Positions 24,441 through 33,033 of a stretch of DNA of 64,000 bases are shown here, in pieces; the first letter of the stretch is position 1, and each line of letters begins with the position of its first letter. The DNA lies in the NCBI GenBank assembly GCA_021781575.1, contig JAJXWP010000017.1, positions 1 through 64,000 on the forward strand, written 5' to 3'. The translations under genes were made by a program, and so were the position numbers. The DNA is from Pseudomonadota bacterium (GTDB taxonomy: Bacteria > Pseudomonadota > Alphaproteobacteria > Rhodospirillales > Magnetospirillaceae). Under the pieces are notes generated by a model. That model saw only the letters and a program-made list of their open reading frames with translations. It was not told where the DNA came from and made no database searches.

Positions 24441-25445
24441 TCAGCGCCCAAGCCAGCCGTGGCCGGCCTTACGCTCCGAGTCGTGCTGCGCTTCGATGAA
24501 GCGGATGGTTCCGGTGGTCGAGCGGACGACCATGGAATGGGTGGTGGCCCGCCCCTTCGTCCGGCGCACCCCGCGCAGGATTACCCCGTCGGTGACGCCG
24601 GTGGCGGCAAACATCACGTCGCCTTTCGCCATCTCGGTCATGTCGTATTTATGGGCAAGATCGGTGATGCCGCAGCGAAGCGCCCGGTTGCGGTCGTCGT
24701 CGTTGCGGCAGACCAGCCGCCCCTGCATCTGTCCGCCCATGCAAGCCAGCGCCGCCGACGCCAGAACGCCCTCCCGCGCGCCGCCAACGCCGACATACAT
24801 GTCGACGCCGGTATCGGGCAAAGCTGTAGCGATGACCCCCGAAACGTCGCCGTCGGCGATCAGCATCACCCGCGCCCCCGCTTCACGCACCTTGTCGATC
24901 AGGTCTTCGTGGCGCGGACGGTCGAGAATGCAGATCAGCAGGTCGGAGACGGGAACCTCCTTGGCCCGTGCCAGGTTCTTGAGGTTGTTGAGCGGTGTTT
25001 CGTCCAGGTCGACGACGCCGGGCGGCAATCCCGGCCCGACGGCGATCTTGTCCATGTAGACGGCCGGTACGGTGAGGAAAGCCCCCTGCCCCGCCATCGC
25101 CATCACCGCCAAGGCGTTGTAGCCGCCCTGGGCGCAGATGGTCGAACCCTCGAGGGGCGACAGGATGATGTCGATGGTCGGCTCACCGTCGGCGGCACCG
25201 ACAGTCTGGCCGTTGAACAGCAACTCCGCCTCACCCGGCTCACCTTCACCGATAATCACCGTGCCGCGGACATTGAGAGTGTTGAGGGCAGCCTGCATGG
25301 CCGCCACCGCGGCCTCGTCGGCGGCACGCTCGTCGCCCCGCCCCATCAGCCGCGACGCCGCCAACGCCGTCGCCTCGGTGATCCGCACCGCCTCCAACGC
25401 CAGATTGCGGTCCATGGTGGAAGAGAAGCCGTGGGACTTGGGCAT
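24441..25445 (-). CDS. glpX: class II fructose-1,6-bisphosphatase (GlpX), 334 aa
   Basis: Hydrolyses fructose-1,6-bisphosphate (in many phototrophs also sedoheptulose bisphosphate) with Li-sensitive two-metal chemistry. GRGDERAADEAAV, IIGEGE and GVGGAREGVLASAAL support the family. The metal motif normally read as DPLEG or DPIEG is SPLEG here (Ser96 in place of the metal Asp), and the usual GEGERDEAP is GEGEPGEAE. The activity may thus differ. It starts 2 bases after the hom stop. Confidence 0.88.
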   Translation of the reverse strand: MPKSHGFSSTMDRNLALEAVRITEATALAASRLMGRGDERAADEAAVAAMQAALNTLNVRGTVIIGEGEPGEAELLFNGQTVGAADGEPTIDIILSPLEGSTICAQGGYNALAVMAMAGQGAFLTVPAVYMDKIAVGPGLPPGVVDLDETPLNNLKNLARAKEVPVSDLLICILDRPRHEDLIDKVREAGARVMLIADGDVSGVIATALPDTGVDMYVGVGGAREGVLASAALACMGGQMQGRLVCRNDDDRNRALRCGITDLAHKYDMTEMAKGDVMFAATGVTDGVILRGVRRTKGRATTHSMVVRSTTGTIRFIEAQHDSERKAGHGWLGR

Positions 25446-25447
25446 GT

Positions 25448-26734
25448 TCAGAACGCCTCGATGCGAATCAGCCGCGGGGGCTCGACCACGGCTTCGATGG
25501 CCTTGATGCGCTCGATCGCCCGCTTCATCGCCGCCTCGCGGGTATCGTGGACGGTCATCACCACCGGCACGGTCTCGCCCGGCGCCCGGCCACGCTGCAG
25601 GATCGCTTCCATCGACACCTGCTCGTCGCGCAAGGCGGCGGCGATCTCGGCGAAGACGCCGGGGCGGTCGAGCAGCATCAGGCGGATATAGTATTCACCA
25701 CAATGGTCGTCCATCGGCGACACCTGCAGCGGCTGCAGCCGGTCGGCCGGCACACCGAAGGTCGGTGCGCGCCGTCCGGCGGCGATGTCGACGATGTCGG
25801 CCGCCACCGCCGAAGCGGTCGGTCCAGCACCGGCACCCCGGCCTTCGAACACCGTACGGCCGACGAAATCTCCCTCGGCCACCACGGCATTGAACACGCC
25901 GTCGACCCGCCCGATGGACGAAGCGATCGGCACCATGCAGGGATGCACCCGCTGCTCGATGCCGCAATCGGTGCGGCGCGCGATGCCCAGCAGCTTGATG
26001 CGGTAGCCCAATTCTTCGGCGAAGCGGATGTCGAGAGCGGAAACGTGACGGATGCCCTCGATATGCACCTGGGTGAAGTCCAGGGTGGTGCCGAAGGCCA
26101 GGCTGGTCAGGATCGACAGCTTGTGGGCGGCGTCGATCCCGTCGATATCGAACGACGGATCGGCCTCGGCATAGCCCAGGGCCTGGGCCTCGGCCAGCAC
26201 CTCGGTGAACTCGCGGCCGGTCTCGCGCATGGTGGTCAGGATGTAGTTGCAGGTGCCGTTGAGGATGCCATAGACCTGCTGCAGGCGGTTGCCGGCCAGC
26301 CCCTCGCGCAGCGCCTTGATCACCGGGATCCCGCCCGCCACCGCCGCCTCGAAGGCGAAGGAAACACCCGCCGTCTCGGCCAGGCGGGCCAGCCTCGGGC
26401 CGTGATGGGCGATCATCGCCTTGTTGGCGGTGACCACGTTGCGGCCTCGTTCCAGGGCGGTGGTCACCACGTCCAGGGCGACACCGCCGGAGCCGCCGAC
26501 CAGTTCGACCAACACGTCATAGTCGGCCTCGCGCGCCATGGCACGGGCGTCGGCGAAGAACGGCACCCCGTCCAGCGGCAGGTCGGCGGGCTTTTCCAGC
26601 GCGGCGCAGGCCACCACCTGCAACGGGCGGCCGGCGCGGGCGGCCAACAGGTCGGCCTGTTGCGCCAGCAGGCGGACGGTGCCGCCGCCGACAGTCCCAA
26701 GGCCGGCAATGGCAATTTTCAGCGGCGTCATCAT
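25448..26734 (-). CDS. hom: homoserine dehydrogenase, 428 aa
   Basis: NAD(P)-dependent reduction of aspartate semialdehyde to homoserine for Thr/Met synthesis. Rossmann motif IAGLGTVGGGTVRLL at 9-23; catalytic part includes NGTCNYILT and EAQALGYAEADPSFDIDG; a C-terminal ACT domain (YYIRLMLLDRPGVFAEIAAA) allows threonine feedback. ATGA overlap with the preceding aminotransferase. An ATG ATG start leaves one-codon uncertainty. Confidence 0.96.
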   Translation of the reverse strand: MMTPLKIAIAGLGTVGGGTVRLLAQQADLLAARAGRPLQVVACAALEKPADLPLDGVPFFADARAMAREADYDVLVELVGGSGGVALDVVTTALERGRNVVTANKAMIAHHGPRLARLAETAGVSFAFEAAVAGGIPVIKALREGLAGNRLQQVYGILNGTCNYILTTMRETGREFTEVLAEAQALGYAEADPSFDIDGIDAAHKLSILTSLAFGTTLDFTQVHIEGIRHVSALDIRFAEELGYRIKLLGIARRTDCGIEQRVHPCMVPIASSIGRVDGVFNAVVAEGDFVGRTVFEGRGAGAGPTASAVAADIVDIAAGRRAPTFGVPADRLQPLQVSPMDDHCGEYYIRLMLLDRPGVFAEIAAALRDEQVSMEAILQRGRAPGETVPVVMTVHDTREAAMKRAIERIKAIEAVVEPPRLIRIEAF

Positions 26735-27954
26735 GATCCCACCACGCGCTTGGCTTCGTTCTCTTCCAGGATACGGTCATAGCTGGAGAGGAAGGTCTTG
26801 ATATTGCGGACCGCCTGGCGGGTCCGATGGCGGTTCTCCACCAACCCGATGCGGACATGCCCGTCGCCGTATTCGCCGAAGCCGATCCCGGGGGCAACCG
26901 CCACCTTGGCCTCGCGCATCAGCAATTTGGAAAACTCCAGCGAGCCGAGATGGGCGAAGGCCGGCGGAATCGGCGCCCAGGCGAACATGGTGGCCGGCGG
27001 ACTGGGGACGGTCCAGCCGGCGCTCTCCAGCCCCTCGATCAGCACGTCACGGCGCGCCTTGTACATCTGGCGGATCTGCTCGACGCAGTCCTGCGGGCCA
27101 TTGAGGGCCGCCGCCGAGGCCACCTGGATCGGGGTGAACGCCCCGTAGTCGAGATAGGACTTGATCCGCGACAAGGCGGCGATCAGCGTCTTGTTGCCGG
27201 CGGCAAAGCCGATACGCCAGCCGGGCATATTGTAGCTCTTGGACATGGAGGTGAATTCGATCGCCACCTCCTTCGCGCCCGGCACTTGCAGGATCGAAGG
27301 CGGCGGTGCGATGTCGAAATAAATCTCGGCGTAAGCCAGATCCGACAGCACGTAGATGCCATGGAAGCGGCAGAAGTCCACCACCTGTCCATAGAAGTCG
27401 AGGTCGGCGACCAACGCTGTCGGGTTCGACGGGTAATTGATCACCAATGCCACCGGCTTGGGCACGGAATGTTTTACCGCGCGCTCGAGAGCGGTCAGCA
27501 GGTCCTTGTCCGGCGTCACCGGCACATGGCGGACCGAGCCTCCGGCGATGATGAATCCGTAGGGATGTATCGGATAGCTGGGATTGGGCACCAGCAGGAT
27601 ATCGCCGGGACTGGTGATGGCCGAGGCGAGATTGGCAAGCCCCTCCTTCGAGCCCAGGGTGACGATGCATTCGGACTCGGGGTCCAGGTCGACGTCGAAA
27701 CGGCGTTGATAATAGCCGGCCAAGGCCTTGCGCAGACCGGGAATGCCGCGCGACATGGAATAGCGATGGGCTTTGGGGTTGCGCGCCGCTTCCACCAGCT
27801 TGTCGACGATGTGCTGCGGAGTCGGCTGGTCCGGATTGCCCATGCCGAAATCGATGATGTCTTCGCCGGCGGCCCGCGCCCGCGCCTTCATTGCATTCAC
27901 TTCGGCGAAGACATAAGGGGGAAGCCGCTTTATTCGATGAAATTCCGTTTCCAT
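26731..27954 (-). CDS. PLP-dependent class I/II aminotransferase (AlaC/DapL-like), 407 aa
   Basis: Fold-type I aminotransferase. The PLP lysine is in SMSKSYNMPGWRIGF; INYPSNPT holds the substrate-binding Asn. ATG 27954 begins METEFHRIKRLPPYVFAEV, the usual N-terminus of this clade; a longer frame upstream has no support. The clade is annotated as alanine-synthesising aminotransferase or LL-diaminopimelate aminotransferase. Linkage to hom points to amino-acid synthesis from the aspartate family. First gene of the operon. Confidence 0.92.
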   Translation of the reverse strand: METEFHRIKRLPPYVFAEVNAMKARARAAGEDIIDFGMGNPDQPTPQHIVDKLVEAARNPKAHRYSMSRGIPGLRKALAGYYQRRFDVDLDPESECIVTLGSKEGLANLASAITSPGDILLVPNPSYPIHPYGFIIAGGSVRHVPVTPDKDLLTALERAVKHSVPKPVALVINYPSNPTALVADLDFYGQVVDFCRFHGIYVLSDLAYAEIYFDIAPPPSILQVPGAKEVAIEFTSMSKSYNMPGWRIGFAAGNKTLIAALSRIKSYLDYGAFTPIQVASAAALNGPQDCVEQIRQMYKARRDVLIEGLESAGWTVPSPPATMFAWAPIPPAFAHLGSLEFSKLLMREAKVAVAPGIGFGEYGDGHVRIGLVENRHRTRQAVRNIKTFLSSYDRILEENEAKRVVGS

Positions 27955-28037
27955 TTTCCCAACGCCTGTGACCCGGTGAGGCGCCGCCCGGCCGACCGTG
28001 CCGCCACCTAAAGGGTGCTTTTTTAGCCTGCCCCGGC

Positions 28038-29306
28038 CTAATAGTCGATATAGATCTCCGTAGTCTCCCCGGCAGAGGGATCGAGTCCCGCCGAAGAGAG
28101 TTCCGCTTGCAGAGCGGCGCCGGCGTAGATGTGACGCGCCGGCACGCCGAGGCGCACCAGGGCGCGGGCAACGGCCTCGGCGCGTTGCGCCGCCAGCCGG
28201 CGATTGGCCTCGTGATCGGCCAGCGGCCCCATGTTCAGCCGGAGAGCGGCCGACCGGCCGAGAACGCGCAAACTGCCGCCCATTTCGCGGTAAAGCCTGG
28301 CGACCTCGCGCAAATGGCCCGGCGCGTCGGCCGGCAACTCGGCCATTCCGTCGCCAAACCGCACCTCCCCCACTTCGAACGAGGCGGCGCTGCGCGAGCC
28401 GTCGAAGGCTGACAACGGCCGTATGCAATGACGCCTCGCCCGATGCTTGCGCAGTTCCCGCGGCGGAATGAGATGGATGACCTGCCAACTGGCGGCGGCC
28501 GGAGCGACAGCCGGCCCGGCGTCGGCCGCCAGCTGCGGCAATGGCCGGGCCGGCGGGCTATTGAATTCGGCCAGGCGCCGGCGATAGATGTCGGCGACGG
28601 TGGGCGGCGAAGGCGGTGCGGCGACCACCGGAACCGGTGGGGGGAGCGGCGCCGATACTTGGAGCCGATCGGGCGCGGCAACCTTGGCCGGCGGAACGGC
28701 GGCCGCCGAAGCCGCCTTGGCCGGATGCACAGAGCCGTCCGCCTTGCCGGCCGGCGGCAAAGCGGGTGGCGCAACCGCGGCCGCTGCTGCCGGGGCCGGG
28801 GTTGGGGTTGGGGCCGGGGGCGGGGTTGGGGCCGGGGGCGGCATCGACGCGGCCGGCGAAGGCGGAGGCGAAGGCTCGGGCAGCGGCTCTGTGGTCACGG
28901 CCACCGCCGGAGGTTGCGGCTGCATCGGAATTACCGGCGCCGCCGACGCCGTCAGCGCCGCGTCCTCTGCCGGCGCGGAGGCGGCCGCCGGCGGCGCCTT
29001 GGTCAACGGAATGGGCGCCTGGTCCGGCGCCGGGACGACGGGCGCCACCGCGTGCCCGTCCTTGGTCGATTTCTTCTGAGCTACACCCTGTGGCCGGGCG
29101 GCGGTGGCATCTTGGCCGGTGTTTACATCGCCAGAGGCGGAGACCCGGCTGACCAGAGCGGGCGTATCGCTATGCGGATGGGCCTGGTCCAAGCCATCAC
29201 CCACCGAGCCGCAACCGGCAAGAAGTATGGCCGAGAGCAGCGCGCTGCTGGCCGCCAGAGCGGCCGTCCCCCTTGCCCGGCGTCGCCTGTTGTCGTTCTG
29301 GTCCAT
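28038..29306 (-). CDS. OmpA-like lipoprotein with proline/alanine-rich linker, 422 aa
   Basis: ATG 29306 begins a charged N-terminus and a lipobox (ILLAGC, Cys near residue 33). A long Pro/Ala/Val-rich, low-complexity spacer (about 90-280) follows. The C-terminal 120 residues have an OmpA-type peptidoglycan-binding outline: F...VRFGDGMAELPADA, then NRRLAAQRAEAVARALVRLG and the end TEIYIDY. It is probably anchored in a membrane and reaches across the periplasm. Divergent from phaC. Confidence 0.7.
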   Translation of the reverse strand: MDQNDNRRRRARGTAALAASSALLSAILLAGCGSVGDGLDQAHPHSDTPALVSRVSASGDVNTGQDATAARPQGVAQKKSTKDGHAVAPVVPAPDQAPIPLTKAPPAAASAPAEDAALTASAAPVIPMQPQPPAVAVTTEPLPEPSPPPSPAASMPPPAPTPPPAPTPTPAPAAAAAVAPPALPPAGKADGSVHPAKAASAAAVPPAKVAAPDRLQVSAPLPPPVPVVAAPPSPPTVADIYRRRLAEFNSPPARPLPQLAADAGPAVAPAAASWQVIHLIPPRELRKHRARRHCIRPLSAFDGSRSAASFEVGEVRFGDGMAELPADAPGHLREVARLYREMGGSLRVLGRSAALRLNMGPLADHEANRRLAAQRAEAVARALVRLGVPARHIYAGAALQAELSSAGLDPSAGETTEIYIDY

Positions 29307-29531
29307 GATCTGACGGAATCTCCTCGGCCTAGGCAATCCGTTCGTCTTGCCCCTTTTGTCGGCAAACTGCCATTTAATAATTACGTGAATGAAGTATATA
29401 GAGATGCGAGGAACCTGCCCAGAGGCCATGTCGTCGGTGGCCGAGAAGCGGCAAAGCCAACCTCCGCATCTGCTGCCAGTTTTTCAATTCCAGTCAATCC
29501 TAGGGCTCGCACCGAAAGAGGTAACGGGAAG

Positions 29532-31331
29532 ATGGGTGAACAGAACGGGGCGGATATCAAGTTTGTAGATCCGTCAGAATTATCGAAGGCCGTGACCAAC
29601 ATTGCTGAACGAAGCCAGCGAATTGTCACGGATTTCCTGGCGCGGCAAGCTGCGGACGGAACGTTCGGCGCCATCGCCGATCCGCTGAACATCGGCGACG
29701 CCTTCCTGCAAATGACGGCAAGGCTGATGGCCGACCCGGCCAAGCTGATGGAAGCCCAGATGGATCTGTGGCAAAGCTATCTTCAGCTGTGGCAGAACAC
29801 GACGCGGCGCTTCCTCGGGGAAGATGCGACGCCCGTCGTCGAGCCGGACTTGGCCGACCGCCGGTTCAAGGACGAGATGTGGCAGGAGAACGAGGTCTTC
29901 GATTTCATCAAGCAGTCTTATCTGCTGACCGCGCGCTGGCTTCAAGGCGTCGTGAAAAACGTCGAAGGACTCGATGAGCACACGGCAAAGAAGGTTGATT
30001 TTTATACGCGGCAATTCACCGATGCGATGGCCCCCTCCAACTTCCTGGCCACCAATCCGGAGGTGTTGCGGGCGACCGTCGAGAGCGGCGGCGAGAACCT
30101 GATCCGCGGCCTCGATAACCTTCTCGACGATCTCGAGCGCGGCAAAGGCAAGCTTTCCATCCGCATGACCGACCTTGACGCTTTCCAGGTCGGCGAGAAT
30201 ATCGCCACCACGCCCGGCAAGGTGGTCTATCGGAACGATCTGATCGAGTTGCTGCAGTATGCGCCGGCCACCGAGACGGTGTTCAAGACGCCGTTGATGA
30301 TCATTCCGCCGTGGATCAACAAATATTACATCCTCGACCTTCGGCCGAAGAACTCATTCATCCGTTGGGCGGTGGAACAGGGACACACCGTGTTCGTCCT
30401 GTCCTGGGTCAATCCGGATGAGCACCTGGCCAAGAAATCCTTCGAGGATTATATGACCGAGGGCGCGCTGGCGGCCCTGGAACAGATCGAGAAGGCGACC
30501 GGCGAGCGCCAGATCAACGTCATCGGCTATTGCCTGGGCGGCACCCTTCTGGCCTCCACCTTGGGGTACATGACGGCGCATGGCGATGACCGCATCCTCA
30601 GTGCCACCTACTTGGCGACCATGACCGACTTCTCCGAGGCCGGGGAGCTGTCCGTGTTCATCGACGAAGCCCAACTGCAGCATCTGGAAGAGAAGATGCT
30701 GCACCAGGGCTATCTGGACGGCAGCGAAATGGCCAACACCTTCAATATGCTGCGGGCGAACGACCTGATCTGGTCGTTCGTCGTCAACAACTATCTGCTG
30801 GGAAAAGAGCCCTTCCCGTTCGATCTGCTGTTCTGGAATTCCGATTCGACCCGCATGCCGGCGGCGATGCACAGTTTCTACCTGCGCAAGATGTATCAGG
30901 AGAACAAGCTCGCGGTGCCCGGCGGGATCACCCTCAAGGGAACGCCGATCGATCTGACCAGGATCAAGATCCCCACCTACCTCATCTCGACGCGCGAAGA
31001 CCATATCGCGCCGTGGAGAAGTACCTACGCGGCGACCCAGCTCTATTCCGGCCCGGTGAAATTCGTGCTGGCGGCCTCGGGCCACATCGCCGGCATCGTC
31101 AATCCGCCGGCGGCGAACAAATACTGCTACTGGACCAATCCGAAGAAGCCCAAATCCCCCGATGCCTGGCTGAAGGGAGCCGAGCAGCATGAAGGCTCGT
31201 GGTGGCCGGACTGGCAAAACTGGATCAGCAAGACCGCGGGCAGCCGGATCCCGGCACGCATCCCGGGCGATGGTGGACTGCCGGCCCTGGGCGACGCGCC
31301 GGGCACCTATGTCAAGCTGCGGTTAAGCTGA
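29532..31331 (+). CDS. phaC: class I polyhydroxyalkanoate synthase PhaC, 599 aa
   Basis: Polymerises (R)-3-hydroxyacyl-CoA into PHA granules. The lipase-box-like GYCLGG has the catalytic Cys334; catalytic Asp in STREDHIAPW and His in SGHIAGIVN complete the triad. The N-terminal 180 residues are the usual helical granule-binding part. ATG 29532 follows an AGAGG site; the frame runs open far upstream but crosses the promoter of the divergent lipoprotein gene. A strong hairpin lies downstream at 31397. Confidence 0.96.
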   Translation: MGEQNGADIKFVDPSELSKAVTNIAERSQRIVTDFLARQAADGTFGAIADPLNIGDAFLQMTARLMADPAKLMEAQMDLWQSYLQLWQNTTRRFLGEDATPVVEPDLADRRFKDEMWQENEVFDFIKQSYLLTARWLQGVVKNVEGLDEHTAKKVDFYTRQFTDAMAPSNFLATNPEVLRATVESGGENLIRGLDNLLDDLERGKGKLSIRMTDLDAFQVGENIATTPGKVVYRNDLIELLQYAPATETVFKTPLMIIPPWINKYYILDLRPKNSFIRWAVEQGHTVFVLSWVNPDEHLAKKSFEDYMTEGALAALEQIEKATGERQINVIGYCLGGTLLASTLGYMTAHGDDRILSATYLATMTDFSEAGELSVFIDEAQLQHLEEKMLHQGYLDGSEMANTFNMLRANDLIWSFVVNNYLLGKEPFPFDLLFWNSDSTRMPAAMHSFYLRKMYQENKLAVPGGITLKGTPIDLTRIKIPTYLISTREDHIAPWRSTYAATQLYSGPVKFVLAASGHIAGIVNPPAANKYCYWTNPKKPKSPDAWLKGAEQHEGSWWPDWQNWISKTAGSRIPARIPGDGGLPALGDAPGTYVKLRLS

Positions 31332-31396
31332 GGCTCGAGCCGCCCAAACGGCGGTCAAGCCGAGGCGCAGGCCGCCTCTGGCGGCGCAGGCAAGAC

Positions 31397-31425
31397 GGCA
31401 CCCCCGCCAGCAAGCCGGGGGTGCC
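31397..31425. terminator. terminator hairpin between phaC and tusA
   Basis: GGCACCCCCG-9 bases-CGGGGGTGCC is a perfect 10-bp stem between convergent genes. No long T-run follows, so strength is uncertain. Confidence 0.55.
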
Positions 31426-31511
31426 GGAAGCGTTCTCGACGACCGATCGGGGAAGCGCCTCTTTGGCGCCGCCATCCAGGGCGATCGCCGTCGAGCGATC
31501 GCCCCCGCCCT

Positions 31512-31742
31512 TCACCTGCCGCGCTTGATCAGGTAAATGAATGCGGCGCCTTCCTTGCGCTGGTCGAGCAGTTCGTGCCCGGTCTTGCGGCAGAACGAGG
31601 CGAAGTCGTTGACCGAGCCGGGGTCGGTGCTGTGCACCTCCAGCGTCCCGCCCACGGCCACAGCTTCCAGCGCCTTCTTGGCCTTCATGATCGGCAGCGG
31701 GCAGTTGAGTCCCTTCACGTCAAGCAATGTATGTTCCGACAT
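31512..31742 (-). CDS. tusA: TusA/SirA-type sulfur carrier protein, 76 aa
   Basis: Small alpha/beta sulfur-transfer protein. The motif LDVKGLNCPLPIMKAKKAL holds the persulfide Cys (C-P-x-P). ATG 31742 follows GGAAGGGA. Next to a DsrE-type gene and a ribbon-helix-helix gene on the same strand, so sulfur trafficking to thiolation or redox partners is likely. Confidence 0.92.
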   Translation of the reverse strand: MSEHTLLDVKGLNCPLPIMKAKKALEAVAVGGTLEVHSTDPGSVNDFASFCRKTGHELLDQRKEGAAFIYLIKRGR

Positions 31743-31834
31743 TCTAAGTCCCTTCCGTGTGAGTTGCAGTGCAAGCAGCACCCTTTCCCGACCTTGCCGC
31801 CGGCGAAGGCCTGGATTCCGCCAAATTCTTTCGA

Positions 31835-32137
31835 TTAACCGTTTAAATTCATATACTTGAGGCAAACCACCCGCAAACATGAAGACAGGTTCTTGTCGTT
31901 TGCGACCATGCAGTGGTCGTGAACACGGCCGATCAGCGAACCGACCGTTTCGCGCTCTTCCCGCGCGATGTGTTCGAGCACATTCCAGAAAGCGCGCTCC
32001 AGTCGAATGGTCGTGGAATGCCCATGGATGCGGACCGACCGCTTTTCCGGCTGGTATTCCGGCTCCTGCTCCAGGTTGCAGAGCTCGAACATGCGCGACA
32101 GCGCACCCGAGGTCATGGGTAGTTGCACGGCCTCCAT
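31835..32137 (-). CDS. ribbon-helix-helix domain protein, 100 aa
   Basis: ATG 32137 has AGGAGG at ideal spacing; an earlier in-frame ATG at 32188 is not supported. Residues 30-80 (KRSVRIHGHSTTIRLERAFWNVLEHIA then REERETVGSLIGRVHD) are the RHH_4-type domain of alphaproteobacteria. Such proteins are small regulators or DNA-binding proteins. It lies between tusA and the DsrE-type gene and may regulate them. Confidence 0.82.
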   Translation of the reverse strand: MEAVQLPMTSGALSRMFELCNLEQEPEYQPEKRSVRIHGHSTTIRLERAFWNVLEHIAREERETVGSLIGRVHDHCMVANDKNLSSCLRVVCLKYMNLNG

Positions 32138-32205
32138 CGTTTCCTCCTCGCCGTCGCGGCGCTTCTGGCCGCGTTCCGGCATTTGCACTGGAATTGCAAC
32201 CTACA

Positions 32206-32697
32206 TTATATAAACAGATTTACGTCGCTGTCGGTCGCCGTTTCAATATAGGTTGCGGCGCCGCCAAGTTCTACACCGTCTATAAGATCGGTATGTTTGT
32301 ATTCGAAAAGGTCAAGTGTCATCTGACAGGCAATAATACGTACACCTGAGTCAACGGCCATTTCGCGCAACTCCTCGATTGAAGCCACACCCTTCTTCTT
32401 TATCATGCCCTTCATCATGGAGCTCGCCATGCTGTCACAGCCCGGGATTGCCCCCAACAGGTTGGGCATCACCATGTGCATGCCGGCCATCGGCATCTCC
32501 ATGGCCGGGTTGCCCAAAGTGGTGATCTTCAGGTCCAGCTTCTTCTTGAGCAGCGAAAGCCCGTAGAAGGTGAAGAACATCGTCACCTTGTGGTCCATGG
32601 CCGCCGCGGTGGTCGCCAGGATGAAGGGCGGGTAGGCCCAATCCAGACTGCCCTTGGTCACGATCAGCGAGAAGCTCTTGGAGTTGGAATGTTCCAT
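32206..32697 (-). CDS. DsrE/DsrF/DrsH-family sulfur-handling protein, 163 aa
   Basis: The sequence matches the DsrE-like family that often carries sulfur on one Cys: SFSLIVTKGSLDWAYPPFIL, a Met-rich middle (NPAMEMPMAGMHMVMP) and IIACQMTLDLF, whose Cys lies at the expected active position. ATG 32697 with AGGA upstream is preferred to the TTG two codons earlier. First gene of the presumed DsrE-RHH-TusA group. Family members usually pair with TusA and rhodanese proteins. Confidence 0.85.
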   Translation of the reverse strand: MEHSNSKSFSLIVTKGSLDWAYPPFILATTAAAMDHKVTMFFTFYGLSLLKKKLDLKITTLGNPAMEMPMAGMHMVMPNLLGAIPGCDSMASSMMKGMIKKKGVASIEELREMAVDSGVRIIACQMTLDLFEYKHTDLIDGVELGGAATYIETATDSDVNLFI

Positions 32698-33033
32698 CGT
32701 CAAAATCCTATATCAGCGTTTTCTAATTCGCTAATAGATTCGGGTTGAGATGGGGCAGTAACTATGCACTACATGCACGCGCAGCAGGGCTACTACTACG
32801 AATGAACGAACTATGCGTTCCTGCCGTTTCCACAAGGAACGAATGGTGATGTTTCTTTATACTTTCAGTTAATATGTATTAGCTGCCTCGTCGGCGCCGT
32901 CCTCAGCGGAACGATTCCGTATAGCTCGCCGGCTGTCGTCTCCCGATACCGCCAAGCCGCCCGAGGGCCATGCATAGTGGCCGGCAATAACCTGCGGCAG
33001 AAAAGCCAAGCGCATCATGGAGACGAACGAGAC
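32698..33033. other. divergent intergenic region, DsrE-type gene/FadL porin
   Basis: 336 bases without a gene, carrying promoters for both directions. One inverted repeat CGTTCCT-12 bases-AGGAACG lies at 32816-32841 and may be an operator. AT-rich runs at 32855-32880 suit a promoter. Confidence 0.45.

Noticed and set aside
27994-28030. Small CACC/GGTG hairpin followed by six T on the plus strand
   Set aside because: No plus-strand gene ends there and the stem is only four bases.
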